From Atherix ibis (taxonomy: Eukaryota > Arthropoda > Insecta > Diptera > Athericidae), in assembly GCA_958298945.1 (NCBI GenBank), contig OY282609.1, positions 12,506,326 to 12,570,325 on the forward strand: a DNA stretch of 64,000 nucleotides. Reading direction: 5' to 3'. Positions 47,073 through 59,089 of this stretch are shown piece after piece (positions within the stretch are counted from its first letter, which is position 1; each line of letters starts with the position of its first letter). The translations under genes and the position numbers were made by a program. Below the pieces are notes generated by a model. That model searched no databases. It was not told the origin of the DNA and saw only the letters and a list, made by a program, of their open reading frames with translations.

Positions 47073-48560
47073 CAACTCAAGAAGACTCTATTATAGCATA
47101 CAGTGACATGACCACCGGACAAAACCAAAATATTGGGTAGTCGAAAAAGTTCATAGCGTCCACGAACTTTTTCGACTAACCAATATAATTGAAAATAAAT
47201 TTTTGGTATAAACTCCATTTACTTCATTGTAGTTATTATTTTTTCTATTAAAAATGCATTTAAAAACAACTCAAGAAGACTCTATTATAGCATACAGTGA
47301 TATGAGCACCCGACAAAACCAAAATATTGGGTAGTCAAAAAAGTTCATAGCGTCCACGAACTTTTTCGACTAACCAATATAATTGAAAATAAATTTTTGG
47401 TATAAACTCCATTTACTTCATTGTAGTTATTATTTTTTCTATTAAAAATGCATTTAAAAATAACTCAAGAAGACTCTATTATAGCATACAGTGACATGAG
47501 CACCGAAAAAAGCTAAAATATTGGATAGTCGAAAAAGTTCATAGCGTCCACGAACTTTTTCGACTAACCAATATAATTGAAAATAAATTGTTGGTATAAA
47601 CTCCATTTACTTCATTGTAGTTATTATTTTTTCTATTAAAAATACATTTAAAAATAACTCAAGAAGACTCTATTTTAGCATACAGTGACATGACCACCGG
47701 ACAAAACCAAAATATTGGGTAGTCGAAAAAGTTCATAGCATCCACGAACTTTTTCGACTAACCAATATAATTGAAAATAAATTTTTGGTATAAACTCCAT
47801 TTACTTCATTGTAGTTATTATTTTTTCTATTAAAAATGCATTTAAAAACAACTCAAGAAGACTCTATTATAGCATACAGTGACATGAGCACCGAAAAAAG
47901 CTAAAATATTGGATAGTCGAAAAAGTTCATAGCGTCCACGAACTTTTTCGACTAACCAATATAATTGAAAATAAATTTTTGGTATAAACTCCATTTACTT
48001 CATTGTAGTTATTATTTTTTCTATTAAAAATGCATTTAAAAATAACTCAAGAAGACTCTATTATAGCATATAGTGACATGAGCGCCCGACAAAACCAAAA
48101 TATTGGGTAGTTAAAAAAGTTCACAGCGTCCACAAACTTTTTCGACTAACCAATATAATTGAAAATAAATTTTTGGTATAAACTCCATTTACTTCATTGT
48201 AGTTATTATTTTTTCTATTAAAAAATGCATTTAAAAATAACTCAAGAAGACTCTATTTTAGCATACAGTGACATGAGCACCGGACAAAACCAAAATATTG
48301 GGTAGTCGAAAAAGTTCATAGCGTCTACGAATTTTTTCGACTAACCAATATACTTCATTGTAGTTATAATTTTTTCTATTAAAAAAATGCATTTAAAAAC
48401 AACTCAAGAAGACTCTATTTTAGCATACAGTGACATGAGCAACGGACAAAACCAAAATATTGGGTAGTCGAAAAAGTTCATAGCGTCTACGAACTTTTTC
48501 CACTAACCAATCATATACTTCATTGTAGTTATTATTTTTTCTATTAAAAAAATACATTTA
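47073..48560. repeat. 194-bp tandem array, each unit carrying a hairpin
   Basis: Eight units with the AGT(C/T)(G/A)AAAAAGTTC landmark at 47139, 47333, 47527, 47721, 47915, 48109, 48304 and 48466, i.e. spacing 194-195 with a short last one. Each unit holds 23-bp arms (47130-47152 and 47164-47186 in the first, one mismatch) around the loop ATAGCGTCCAC. The arms (TATTGGGTAGTCGAAAAAGT) resemble Tc1/mariner-type terminal repeats, so the unit looks like a small non-autonomous element plus flank, amplified in tandem. The 79-codon minus frame here is not a gene. Confidence 0.93.
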
Positions 48561-49628
48561 AAAAAAGGCCCACTTCTAATAAAATATTTATTTAAATTTG
48601 CTTTAACTTTTAATTTTATAAAATTTGTTATAATCGATTAATCTTTGCCAATATTTTTAAATTATTTCAAACGTAAAACCTTAAATATTTTAATGTGATA
48701 TATTCAAAAAAGTGGACTTATATAACTTATAAAAACAACAGCTCATGTATAACAGGAATATATACGTACGTTTTTTAATAAATTAAATCAAAAATAAGAG
48801 TACTAAATCTATTTCAAAAAAATTTCTTTTATAAATGCTGGATTGCAGGATTTTTTAAGAATTACAAAATAAATTTTTCTATATTTTTTAATGTAATCAA
48901 TTCAGAGATGCCAATTTTTTAAGATTTCAATTTGCTCTTAAATTATTTGAAACTTTTTTTTTACTAGCGAACTACAAAATAAAATTAGTTTAATTGATAG
49001 AATCCTAGAAATTATATTGTAGTATAATTTAAAAAAAGAACTTATACAAAAATTACAACGAAATTAAATGTGAAAAGTTTTTAATATTTATAATCAAGTT
49101 TAAGCCATTTTCGAAAAAAACGAAATACCCACTTTTATTTTGTGTTTGATGAAAGTTTTATTTAAATATTAAAAAAATTCAAATATATTTTATCGATTAA
49201 AAAATTATTCAATATTATCGAAAATCATAATTTTTTTAAATATCATAAATTTCAATAATTATTATTGATTTAAAATTAATATTGAAAAATAGTATTTATT
49301 GTGTTCTCAGATTTATATTTTTGTAGATCAATTTGAAAATTTAATTTATTATTAAATAATTTTTTAATAAGAATTAATATATAATTTTAGTGAATATGGG
49401 ACCAAATATTCAAATTATTCAGAAATATTCATAAAAAGTCCTTTAACATCAATGCCTGCCCTTCAATGTTATAAAGAAGGTATTTTTCTTATCTTTATTT
49501 ATTATTTCAAAATTTTCGAAGTAATTATTTTAATAATATTTCTATTTTTTTAGTATTCTATTTATTAAAATTTATTTGATATTTTTTGCATTATTAATTT
49601 ACAAAATAATCAACAACAGTTTTTTTTA
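48561..49628. other. AT-rich intergenic DNA, no gene seen
   Basis: Very AT-rich sequence without open frames or recognised repeats. Confidence 0.5.
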
Positions 49629-50468
49629 AGGGGTGTCCCAATTAGACGCAAGTAATATTTTTGATAAACAGCATAGGTTTATAATTAAAACTTGTTATTT
49701 TTTTAAATTTAATTTATAAAATATACAGTATATAGTTATGTATGGAATAGAATATTGGGTAAATAGCTTTCACGGCTTTGCTGGCGTATACGCATGCTTT
49801 TGTTGATATTTCTGAGGTCAATTTTGCATAAATATAGCTGAATTTCATTGATATAGCGCTCAATTTCCTCCTTCAAAGCGTGGGTGGTCATGGGCTTGTT
49901 GCCATACACCAGAAAAAAGTCCAACAATATCAAAACACATGGTCTGGGGGCCCAATTCTGATTACCAAGACGGAAATTACACGACCAGAAAATGACTCAT
50001 ACAGTAATTGAGTTGTTTCTCAGGCTGTATGGCATTTGATACCATCTTGTTGAAACCACATGTCGTGATAGCGAGTATAATTAACTGCTATTGACCAGCT
50101 GAATTTTCTAAGAAGTATGGTTTGATGATGATGCCTCCAGCCAAAAATCCTTAAGAAACAGTAACACGTTTTGAATGCATTTGTTCCTAAACAATCACTC
50201 GTGGATTTTTTGAGCCCCATATGCGATAATTTTGTCGATTAACCAAACCATCAAGATAAAAATGAGCCTCATCGCTAAAGATGATTTTGTTCGAACTGTA
50301 GCTGCTAAACCTTCACTATTTTTAAAATATTACTCAACAATTTTTTTTAGTAACTTCATTTTTAATAACCCTAAACTGTCTCCGGTCATACTGCCTTTTT
50401 TTTAGTTGGCAACACCTTACAGCACAAATGCGCAAAATTCGAATCTTCCATGAAGTTTGGGATACCCT
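49629..50468 (-). mobile_element. Tc1-like element, decayed
   Basis: Ends AGGGGTGTCCCAATTAGACG (49629) and, read on -, AGGGTATCCCAAACTTCATG, both next to TA. Minus-strand relics in several frames: IIFSDEAHFYLDGLVN (first Asp), NYRIWGSKNPRVIV, then VNYTRYHDMWFQQDGIKCHT (second Asp). It has the same family of motifs as 42609-44330. The C-terminal part is degraded. Confidence 0.8.
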
Positions 50469-51589
50469 ATATTCAAAAAATCATTTCAGATATTATTTAA
50501 AAATCATTTTAAATGTAAATAATTATTATATGAAAGAAATAATTACTAGCCAAATGAAAAAATATTTTTTTTTTTTGGGTAAAAAAAGCTTAGAATTATA
50601 AATGAAAATTAGAAATCTTTTCGTCCGTTAATTCAAAAAGGAAAAAAATAAACTATTGTACTTATATAGTATTAATATAATAGTTAAACATATTTTGTAA
50701 AATTATTTAAAATAAGAAATGTTGGTACAGTATAAAAATTATGAATACCAATTGATTAATGACAGTTTTAAAAATAATACCAACAACAAAACAATTAATA
50801 AAAATGTCATGAATTGATGAAAAACTTATGAAAATATTAAAGTTTTCATATTGATTTTCTTTAATTAATTTATTTATCAATTTTGCTTCAATATTTTTTT
50901 TAATACAAATTTAATTTCTACACGCACAGAATTAATTTTATGGCCTGATGACTTTAAAAAATCACTTTACTTTTTACTTTATAATATTAAAAAAAAAATT
51001 TTTAATTTGCAATAGAAAATATTTAAAAAAATTAGTATTCCTTAAAAGAATAAATGATCTTGTGAATATAAAACTATTACCAGAAATATTATTAAAAATA
51101 AACCAAAAATTATAAGAAAAATTTACTGAAAAAATTCAAACAAAATGTTAAATTGTATGTAAGAGAGTAGAGAATTTTTTTTTTGGTGAAAAATGTTAAA
51201 ATTGTTTTTATTCTTTAAATGTCGTATTGCTTAATAATGTAGATATAATTTTAAAAATGAATTAAAAATTAATCCTAAAATAGTTAATTAATTAATAATA
51301 CAAGGAAAAAATAAAAAAAGTAAAATGTTAAGATTCTAAGTAAAAGAAAACAATTAAAATTATTATGTAAAAATTACTTATACTATTGATAAAATGGAAT
51401 ATTGTAAAAAAAAATAACATTATTTCGTAAGTGATTGTTTTGAATTTCTGTTTATAAAAATACCTAATTTTATTTTGTTTATAAAATTACCTACTTAGTA
51501 TATTGTATTATTTTTTAGCAAATTTATTATAATACATTTGCTAAAAAACTTTTAAAAATAGATCTTTACTGGCAGAGTTTTTATACTTA
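50469..51589. other. AT-rich intergenic DNA, no gene seen
   Basis: AT-rich, rich in A and T runs. Nothing recognised. Confidence 0.5.
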
Positions 51590-51800
51590 ACCTAGAACTT
51601 TCATCCCCTCCCTACCAAGTCATCTTACCTTCAACATCTACATGCTGTCCAACACCCAAAATAAACACATTAATTCTCTCCTAGATCTTAACTCCGATCA
51701 CTAATCCTCGATTTCTAATTTACTTCAAAATCCAATGCTCCAAGACTTATTAATGGACCAATTGACTGGGAATTGTTCCCGAAAAAAATTGAACCAACCA

Positions 51801-52996
51801 CCAGGTGTATAAGCTTAAATCCGCTGTTTTTTTAGTCAAAAAAACATATTTTTTTAATGGAAAGCAAAAACAAATTTATTCAAATTACTTGCCCTCGCTA
51901 GCTACACGTTTTTCCCATCTCTCGGGCAATTTGTGGATACCGCGCCAAAAAAATTCCTTTTCTTTCGAGGAAAACCACTCATCAGCTATTTTCGAACGTC
52001 TTCGTAAGAATCGAAGTGCTGCTCAGCGAGCGCGTGGCCCATCGACGAAAAGAGGTGGTAGTCGGAAGGGGCCAAGTCTGGTGAATAAGCGGGGTGGGGT
52101 AGCATTTCCCAGTTGAGTGTCTCCAAGTAGTTTTGGACCATTTTTGACGTGTACGATGGTGCGTTGTCGTGGAGGAAAATCAGCTTGTCATGTCTTTGTA
52201 AATAATCCGTCCTTTTTTCACGCAGAGCACGGTGCATTTATGCTCAGTTGTTGGTTGTAGCGGTGGGCATTGACAGTTTCTCCAGGTTTCAACATCTCAT
52301 AGTAGACGATACCCTGCTGATCCCACCAAACGCACAGCTTCTTCTTCCGTCCGAAGCGATATGGTCTTTGGGGAAGATGTTGATGGTTGGACGGGATCAA
52401 CCCACGATTTCTTCCGTTTAGGATTCTCGAAAAATATCCACTTTTCAATCCGATACAGGAACGACTTTCTTTTTTGTCTGCCGAGCAAAATTTCGCATGT
52501 GTTTTGGCGCCGCTCCATCTGCCTATCGTTCAATTCATTCGGCACCCATTTTTCGATCTTTTCAATCTTCCCCATGCCACGCAGACGCGTGGAAATGGCT
52601 GGTTGAGCCTGAAATTGATGGTCCTGAACCTTCCTAGGCCGATTTTCACGCTTCTTGTCCCACAAGTCAAAATTGCCATATTTGAACCGACGAAACGAAT
52701 CTCGGCACCTTGTTTCCGATAAAGCACTGTCACCATAGGTCTCCATAAGCATTCGATGCGATTCGGCAGCCGATTTCTTCAAATTGAATCAGAAAAGTAG
52801 AGCTTCCCGCATATGCTCTTTTTCTGCTCCAAAACTAGACATGATTACCAAAGGAAAAATGTATGTTGTTGTACTAAATTGCTGACAATGTGCACTGATT
52901 AATGTTGAAAGATGTCAAACTCATAAAAAATAGTATACGACCAAACAACGGATTACTCACTATGACCAAACAGCGGATTTAAGCTTATACATCTTC
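51801..52996 (-). mobile_element. Mariner nested in the jockey-like element
   Basis: Terminal repeats CCAGGTGTATAAGCTTAAAT (51801) and, on -, AAGATGTATAAGCTTAAATC, with flanking TA no longer visible. The transposase is spread over three minus frames: 52782-52297 (ESHRMLMETYGDSALSE, NFDLWDKKRENRPRKV, VPNELNDRQMERRQNTCE), 52448-52218 (CVWWDQQGIVYYEMLKPGE) and 52237-51986 (KLIFLHDNAPSYTSKM, AYSPDLAPSDYHLF). The first catalytic Asp box (TGDEKW type) is deleted at SFLYRIEKWIFF, so it is inactive beyond its frameshifts. Confidence 0.9.
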
Positions 52997-53287
52997 CCGA
53001 CGGTAGCTGGGCCAAAACGGACAAACAAAAAGCAGATGCATTTGCTGACCACCTTGAATAAACATTTACTCTACATGAAAACATACTAAGCTAAACTCAT
53101 TGTACTAAAATCAAGATAGAACTATCCATTCCCTACCCATGAGTCTATGCCCAAAGGCAATTACTCCTTCCAAATTTACCAATTTAATCAAACTTCTTCC
53201 CAATAACAAACCATCTAGCTACGATCCGATCACCTGCAACATACTCCAACAAATTTCTAAATAAGCAATAGTCTTCCTTGCTACACT

Positions 53288-53337
53288 ATATAACTCGAAC
53301 CTTCGGATAATATATTATCCGAAGGATCGAGTTATAT
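53288..53337. repeat. Spacer-free palindrome, 25-bp arms, one mismatch
   Basis: Centred between 53312 and 53313, with arms TATAACTCGAaCCTTCGGAT AATA... and one A/A mismatch (53299/53326). It sits inside the jockey-like element, between NILQQISK-type coding sequence and later relics, where ordinary members of the family have coding sequence. A palindromic duplication at a rearrangement point is the simplest reading. Confidence 0.9.
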
Positions 53338-54540
53338 CTTTGCAATAATAGTCCCTCGAAAATCTTTGCAATAATAGTCCTCCGCCACTTACATTCCCTA
53401 CTCGAATCCCCAAATTTAATTGCCAATCAACCAGTGTCAACGAGTCGTCGATTTCACTGCATTCGGTTTAGAAAGAAAAGAGTACTGTCCTAGAATGTTT
53501 CTTTCGATAGAGTTTGGCAGCCGGACCTCAAGAGGATCTGGGAACTCAAGAGGATTCTTTCTTCTACCTATTTTGTAGTCCTAAAATCAATCCTTTCCAA
53601 TCGACACTTCTAAGTAAACGAATCTATCGAACTTTCCAATATGTCTCCGATATTGGCTGATATTCCACAGGAAATTTTACTAGGACCGTTTCTTCTGACA
53701 TTCTTCCGAAATTCTTCAATCCCAAATTCAAAATACCCAGAACTGGTCTATCCACGTAACTTTTACTCTTTTCCATGAACCATGTCCTCCCATATATCTT
53801 AATGGCAGCGAAATACCGAAGTTCGGTACCTGGAACTGAACTTAGACAAACGCTTGACATCGAACCCACACACAAGACTCAAAAGTCTACAACTCAACAG
53901 ACCGTACCTTCAACTACTTCGACTTCTAGACAAACATTCTAAACTTACTATAGACAGAAAAGTACTTTCATACGATGTCCTACAGAATCCATCTGGACTT
54001 ACGGACTAGAACTTTCAGATCCTATTAACCCGTCCAATTCCCATAGAATCCAATCAAAAATACTCTGTACAATTGTCGATGCTTCCTTTTATGTTCGTAA
54101 TATTGTTATCCACCATGATCGCAAATGTTACATGTGCCGTTATAAAATGTTCCATTCTCGTCTCTCCAATCATGCTAGTCCCCTTGTTCGAGAACTACTC
54201 TCCTCTTCCTTCCCTATAGAAACCAATATAAACTTACGGAATAGAACTTTGGAACTCTCTAGGCTTTCCAATTCCTGTCAAATACAATACCTTCCGTCAA
54301 AAATATTTCGTAAAATTGTCAATGCCATCATATATGCCCTAATAGTGTTATCCGCCGTGACCTCAAAGTCTCTTTTGTTCAGGATATGTTTATGTCTCGT
54401 TATAAAAAGTTTCATTATCGTCTCTTCAATCATACATATCCGCTTGTTCAAGAACTACCCTTCATTTCCTTTCCTAAAAACAACCATCCAAGACTGGTCG
54501 CGTGATTTACTAAAATTCTTAGACTTAACCTAACCACACT

Positions 54541-56028
54541 TTACCCTGTCAGTGAATGTTTACCCCCCACAACCATTCATGTTAATTAATTATTACTTTT
54601 ATATAAAACTGCTTGTTACTATGTGTAGTTCTAGATATCTGTAAAAAAGTTAAAAAAAAAACTGGTAGATTTTGAGATAATGAATTTTATATAAATATTT
54701 ACATTTTTAAAATTATAAAAGCCAAAATCTTTTACCAATTTTTTTAAAAAACTATCGTGTAAAAACTGAATTTCTCATTTTAATTTTTTAACTCTAAAAA
54801 ACAGTGCACGATTTTGAGTGAAATTGTTACTTTAAGATACTGGCATGTCAAAGGTTATCAAATGATGGTCATAAGTGATGAATAATTAAGAAATTTTTAG
54901 GGATCTCTAAAGTAAAATAATGTATGTTCAGAAATGGTGGACAAAGAAACAACAGCGTTGCCCATTATTTTTTGTAGATCATTAAACTTGGTTAAGGTGA
55001 GATGAGAGAAGTATAAGAGAAATTTGCATCACAATAATAAGATCAGATCAAAAAATTGTACAAAATGATGGATACGAAATGTCAAAGAAATTAATTAGCA
55101 CAAGAGAAATCTTTAAAAAAATCTGAACATGATTTGCTTTGGTTTACCTTCTTTAATAGCTTCTGTGATTTTTTAACTTTCTGTCCATATTTAAGAACCT
55201 CCTGTACAATCTCTCAAATCAAGAAAATGTTTCTTTATGTTTGATATACATTTTATGGCTCCCTCAGCAGCTAAAATTTCATTTTATTTTAATTTTCCAT
55301 AAGCAAATCTTTTTTTTTCGAACACTTTCTTTTTTATTTTAAAAATGTTGAAAATTTTTAATTCTTGTTACCATTCACATTTATGAAATATTAACATTTC
55401 ATTATTTTCGTAGATATGGTCATTTTTAATTCATTAAAATGATATTAATGTCAGGGAAATGAAATTGAATAAATACGAGTCATTTTAGATAAAGTAAATG
55501 TTCTTTGTATTACCTTTCAAAACTATAGTAATTTTTTGAATGATAAAAAAAAAATTTATCTTTTAAGGTGGTTGGGAATTTTTTTTTTTTTGAACACCAC
55601 TCACTTTATGAGCCTTGAAAGGTAAATTTGATAAAAAACAACACTATTTTTAGTATTATATAATATTTCTGTGTTAAAAATACTATTCAAAAAATATTTA
55701 AATTTTGTTGGGGATTAATTTAGAAATATTAAAAAAGGTTTGTTTTTTTTTACCTGTAACTGTGGAATTTATGGAATAATCCAATTTGCGCTTTGAAAAG
55801 TAAAAATTAATAAAATATATTTAAAACTGAAAATTTAATAAAATTTATATTTTTTTATATTGATAAAATTTTGCCATTATTGACAAATTATAATTTTATT
55901 TAGATTTTCTTCATTTTATGGTAGGTTTTTTTTTGGAAATTTCAAAAATTTTTAATAATTTTTTCATATTAAATGTGTGCTTTGAAAATGACTTTAATAT
56001 TACTTTATAATATAAAAATATTATATAT
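54541..56028. other. AT-rich intergenic DNA, no gene seen
   Basis: AT-rich sequence following the retroelement 3' end. No frame, RNA gene or repeat recognised. Confidence 0.5.
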
Positions 56029-57324
56029 AGGGTTTTCCAAAAGGACTAATATGATTTCTTTTGAAAAAACAAACATACTAATTGTTAAGGAAATTCAAAT
56101 GTTTTTAATTTAATGTGAAGTACAATACAATTAAGTTCTGAATAAAACGTCTATCAAATGGACTCCACGACTTCTTTTGCAGGAACGAATTCGATGAACC
56201 CAATTTTCACTAAATCAAGTCGTATGTCATGAATAGCATATTCAATATTGACTTCTAAAGCTGTGTGGCACGTAGCCCCGTCTTGTTGGAACCAGATATT
56301 GTCAAGATCAACTTCTTCCTATTTCAGCCATAAAAAGTTAGTTATCATCAATCTATACCGCTCTTCATTGACAGTAACAGTGTTACCAGCTTCATTTCAA
56401 AAGAAGTACAGACCAATGATTCCACCAGACCAAAAACCACACTAAAAAGTCTTTTTTAAATAGACTTCTAAAGCTTAAAGAGAGTCTGGTTTATTGCTTA
56501 AGACCAATGACTTCAAATAACCCCACAAGAAATAGTCTAATGGTGTTAAATCACAACTTCTTGGAGGCCATTCAATGTCACAATTTCTTGAAATAATCGA
56601 ATCTCCAAACTTTTCTAGCAATAATTTGGTTGTTGCACGTGCTGTGTGGCACGTAGCTCCGTCTTGTTGGAACCAGATATTGTCAAGATCAACTTCTTCC
56701 AATTTCGGCCATAAAAAGTTGGTTATCATCGATCTATACCGCTCTCCATTGACAGTAACAGTGTAACCAGCTTCATGTCGAAAGAAGTACAGACCAATGA
56801 TTCCACCAGACCAAAAGCCACACTAAAAAGTCTTTTTTTAATAGACTTCTAAAGCTTAAAGAGTGTCTGGTTTATTGCTAAAGACCAATGACTTCAAATA
56901 ACCCCACAAGAAATAGTCTAATGGTGTTAAATCACAACTTCTTGGAGGCCATTCAATGTCACAATTTCTTGAAATAATCGAATCTCCAAACTTTTCTTGC
57001 AATAATTCGGTTGTTGCACGTGCTGTGTGGCACGTAGCCCCGTCTTGTTGGAACCAGATATTGTCAAGATCAACTTCTTCCAATTTCGGCCATAAAAAGT
57101 TAGTTATGATCGATCTATACCGCTCTCCATTGACAGTAACGGTGTTACCAGCTTCATTTCGAAAGAAGTACAGACCGATGATTCCACCAGACCAAAAACC
57201 ACACCAAATTAGTGTGGTTTTTGGTCTGTTAGAATCATGACGTTTCGGCCATTTGTAAAATCATGACATATTACAAATGGCCGAAACGTCAGTTAGAAAT
57301 CATATCACTCTTTTTGGAAAAACC
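56029..57324 (-). mobile_element. Tc1-like element with internal 381-bp tandem amplification
   Basis: Ends AGGGTTTTCCAAAAGGACTA (56029) and, on -, AGGTTTTTCCAAAAAGAGTG (57324), next to TA. The coding core (IWFQQDGATCHTARATT, EKFGDSIISRNCDIEW, SCDLTPLDYFLWGYLKSLV) is present twice in full (56,444-56,824 and 56,825-57,205, period 381 bp) and once in part (56,253-56,443). Both full units carry the same TAA after PD(S/T)L. The HTH region is lost and replaced by two hairpins at 57,189-57,291. Confidence 0.9.
57189..57291. repeat. Two adjacent hairpins at the transposon 5' end
   Basis: Hairpin 1: AGACCAAAAACCACAC (57189-57204) with its exact complement at 57212-57227, 7-nt loop. Hairpin 2: TGACGTTTCGGCCATTTGTAA (57238-57258) with its exact complement at 57271-57291, 12-nt loop. 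The left arm of hairpin 1 is transposase sequence, so it was made by inverted duplication of the element itself. Confidence 0.92.
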
Positions 57325-59089
57325 TATATTTTTAATATCATTCAAATGATTGTTATGAGAATTTTTGCAGGACTAGATCCTTTTGAGGTAATTTTTAAAG
57401 ACTTTTTTATACATTTTCGGCTATAATTCAGCCATTATTTGATGGATGTTGGTATTTAAATATTATAAAAATTTAAAATTTAATCTACATAAATACTGTT
57501 TTTTACGTATTTTTAAAAAAGAAAATAAAACTAACGTCGTGAATGATTTTGGAGGATTGTTAACAACAACAAAACTTGAAATTACTCGTCCTGGGAACTA
57601 TTCGCGGAATAAAGCCCAAAATTTTTTTTCATTATAACCACAAATAGTCTAAATTAAAATCTTTAAGTTCGGGCCTAAAAAAATTTTTTACCGTCTGTTT
57701 TTAGACAAAATTTCTGCTAAATAAATACTATCTTAAATGGTATATTAGTTAAAATTTTGTTTTACTTTTTAAATAACAAATTGGATAATGCTCAACTGCT
57801 CCAAGTATATTTAAAAAAAAATTGTCAGTTATTATTTTTTTAACTTTGTAATTCTGGTAGAAAAACTCCAATTAATTTTTAAATATATTATAGCTAAAAT
57901 TTAGTAAGGCAAATTTTGAAAAATACTTTTTGTGAAAGAATAGAAAAAAAAACTCACCTGTTCATGTTTAGTACCATTTATGGTCGTGGAATATTTAATG
58001 TTAAAAGCATTGAAAAAATTATTACTGGATCATTTTTGGCAAGAACTTATACAAAACATAAAAATGTTAATTAGCTGGCATGGTCGTAAATTTGCTAAGG
58101 TCTTCTTATGAAATCTGAACCATTTTTAAAATTTTAACATTTACTGGATCCATTTGCGCTACTTTGAATCATTTAGAATCATATTGGACACCTTGTACTG
58201 CTCTTTGCCATCTTTTATCTGAAATCATAAAAGTTTTATCAACTTTGACCTAAACCTGACTAAGATTTATGTATTCTCCTTAACGTTTCTATTTTTTCTT
58301 TCTTTAATTATTATTTTCTCTATTTTTACTTGTAAGACTTTTTTTAGTTTCATACAGAAAATGAGATGCAATTCAGTTAAAATCTTTCTGCTATTAATTT
58401 TTTAGATTTTTTTTTTTTTGCATAATAGATACTCTTTGAAAGAAGATTTGTTAATTAAATTACATAAAATTTTTTTCGATAGAAAATTTTGCTAGACTGG
58501 GTCAGAAATTTTAAGATATTTATCTAAATTAAAAAGATGAAGAAAAATAAGTTTTTATTATAAAAAATACCAAAAAAAAATATCTGGTTGAAAAAAAAAT
58601 TATTGACTGGATAACCTATCCTCTAATAATAATTGAAATGATGATGACTACCCAAATACTTTTATTAATACTCTAACCATTTAGTTGCATAAATTCGTAT
58701 CTATAAAATAAAGCATACAAAAGAACAATGATATCTTTTGTAAATTTCTCTTAACACATGTTATTTGGTGTAAATTAGATTTACTTTCTGGCACAAGCCC
58801 ACATCAAAGCTGGACTTTTAATATCTGATGGAGCATTCGCTAGTGTAATATGGTCAGGTAAATGTTGACATTTTAACTTATTTCTTTTATAGTATTTCTT
58901 TGATGGATAGATTAATGGATAGTTGTGAATTTTTAAATGCAATAAATTCGAAAGTATCGTAAAATGATTTTCATCATAATTATCGAAAACCATTTGTAAA
59001 CAAAAAGTTCGAAAAGAAATGGCAACGATTTTTGTGAACAATTAAATAAAAATTGATGTTAAAGTTGAGGAAAAGAAAAACGTCTTCAG
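57325..59089. other. AT-rich intergenic DNA with weak exon-like islands
   Basis: Mostly AT-rich. Two islands are less so: 57,530-57,637 (open, NDFGGLLTTTKLEITRPGNY, unrecognised) and 58,779-58,857 (listed separately). No gene model can be built. Confidence 0.4.
58779..58857 (+). other. Orphan exon-like open segment
   Basis: Acceptor-like GTAAATTAG, donor-like TCAG/GTAAAT. Only one of the three plus frames is open, with 26 codons (IYFLAQAHIKAGLLISDGAF ASVIWS). Unknown family. The opposite strand is also open (ANAPSDIKSPALMWACARK). It could be an exon of an unseen gene or a transposon scrap. Confidence 0.25.

Larger units (their letters stand above)
51590..54540 (+). mobile_element. Jockey-like non-LTR retrotransposon, interrupted and decayed
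   Basis: 51,590-51,800 carries an endonuclease-end relic (LLDLNSDH, then a LQDLLMDQLTG segment). After the nested mariner (51801-52996) come WAKTDKQKADAFADHLE, a PSSYDPITCNILQQISK segment, PILADIPQEILLGPFLLTF (reverse transcriptase PQ box), YLELNLDKRLTSNPHTRLKS and a repeated RYKMFHSRLSNHASPLVREL end. The last section is duplicated in tandem (about 53,998-54,236 and 54,234-54,490, RYKKFHYRLFNHTYPLVQEL). Many stops. Confidence 0.78.

Noticed and set aside
46979..47218. 79-codon minus frame starting MEFIPKIYFQLYWL
   Set aside because: It lies over the hairpin of the first 194-bp unit. The equivalent frame is not kept in other units, so there is no sign of selection.
51590..51800. A separate host gene left of the mariner at 51,801
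   Set aside because: The peptide relics (LDLNSDH..., LQDLLMDQLTG) fit the jockey-type coding sequence that resumes right of the mariner, so it is one interrupted retroelement.
57360..57380. 17-bp micro-exon candidate GACTAGATCCTTTTGAG between GCAG and GTAATT
   Set aside because: Too short to test, no partner exon with matching phase and no protein family evidence.
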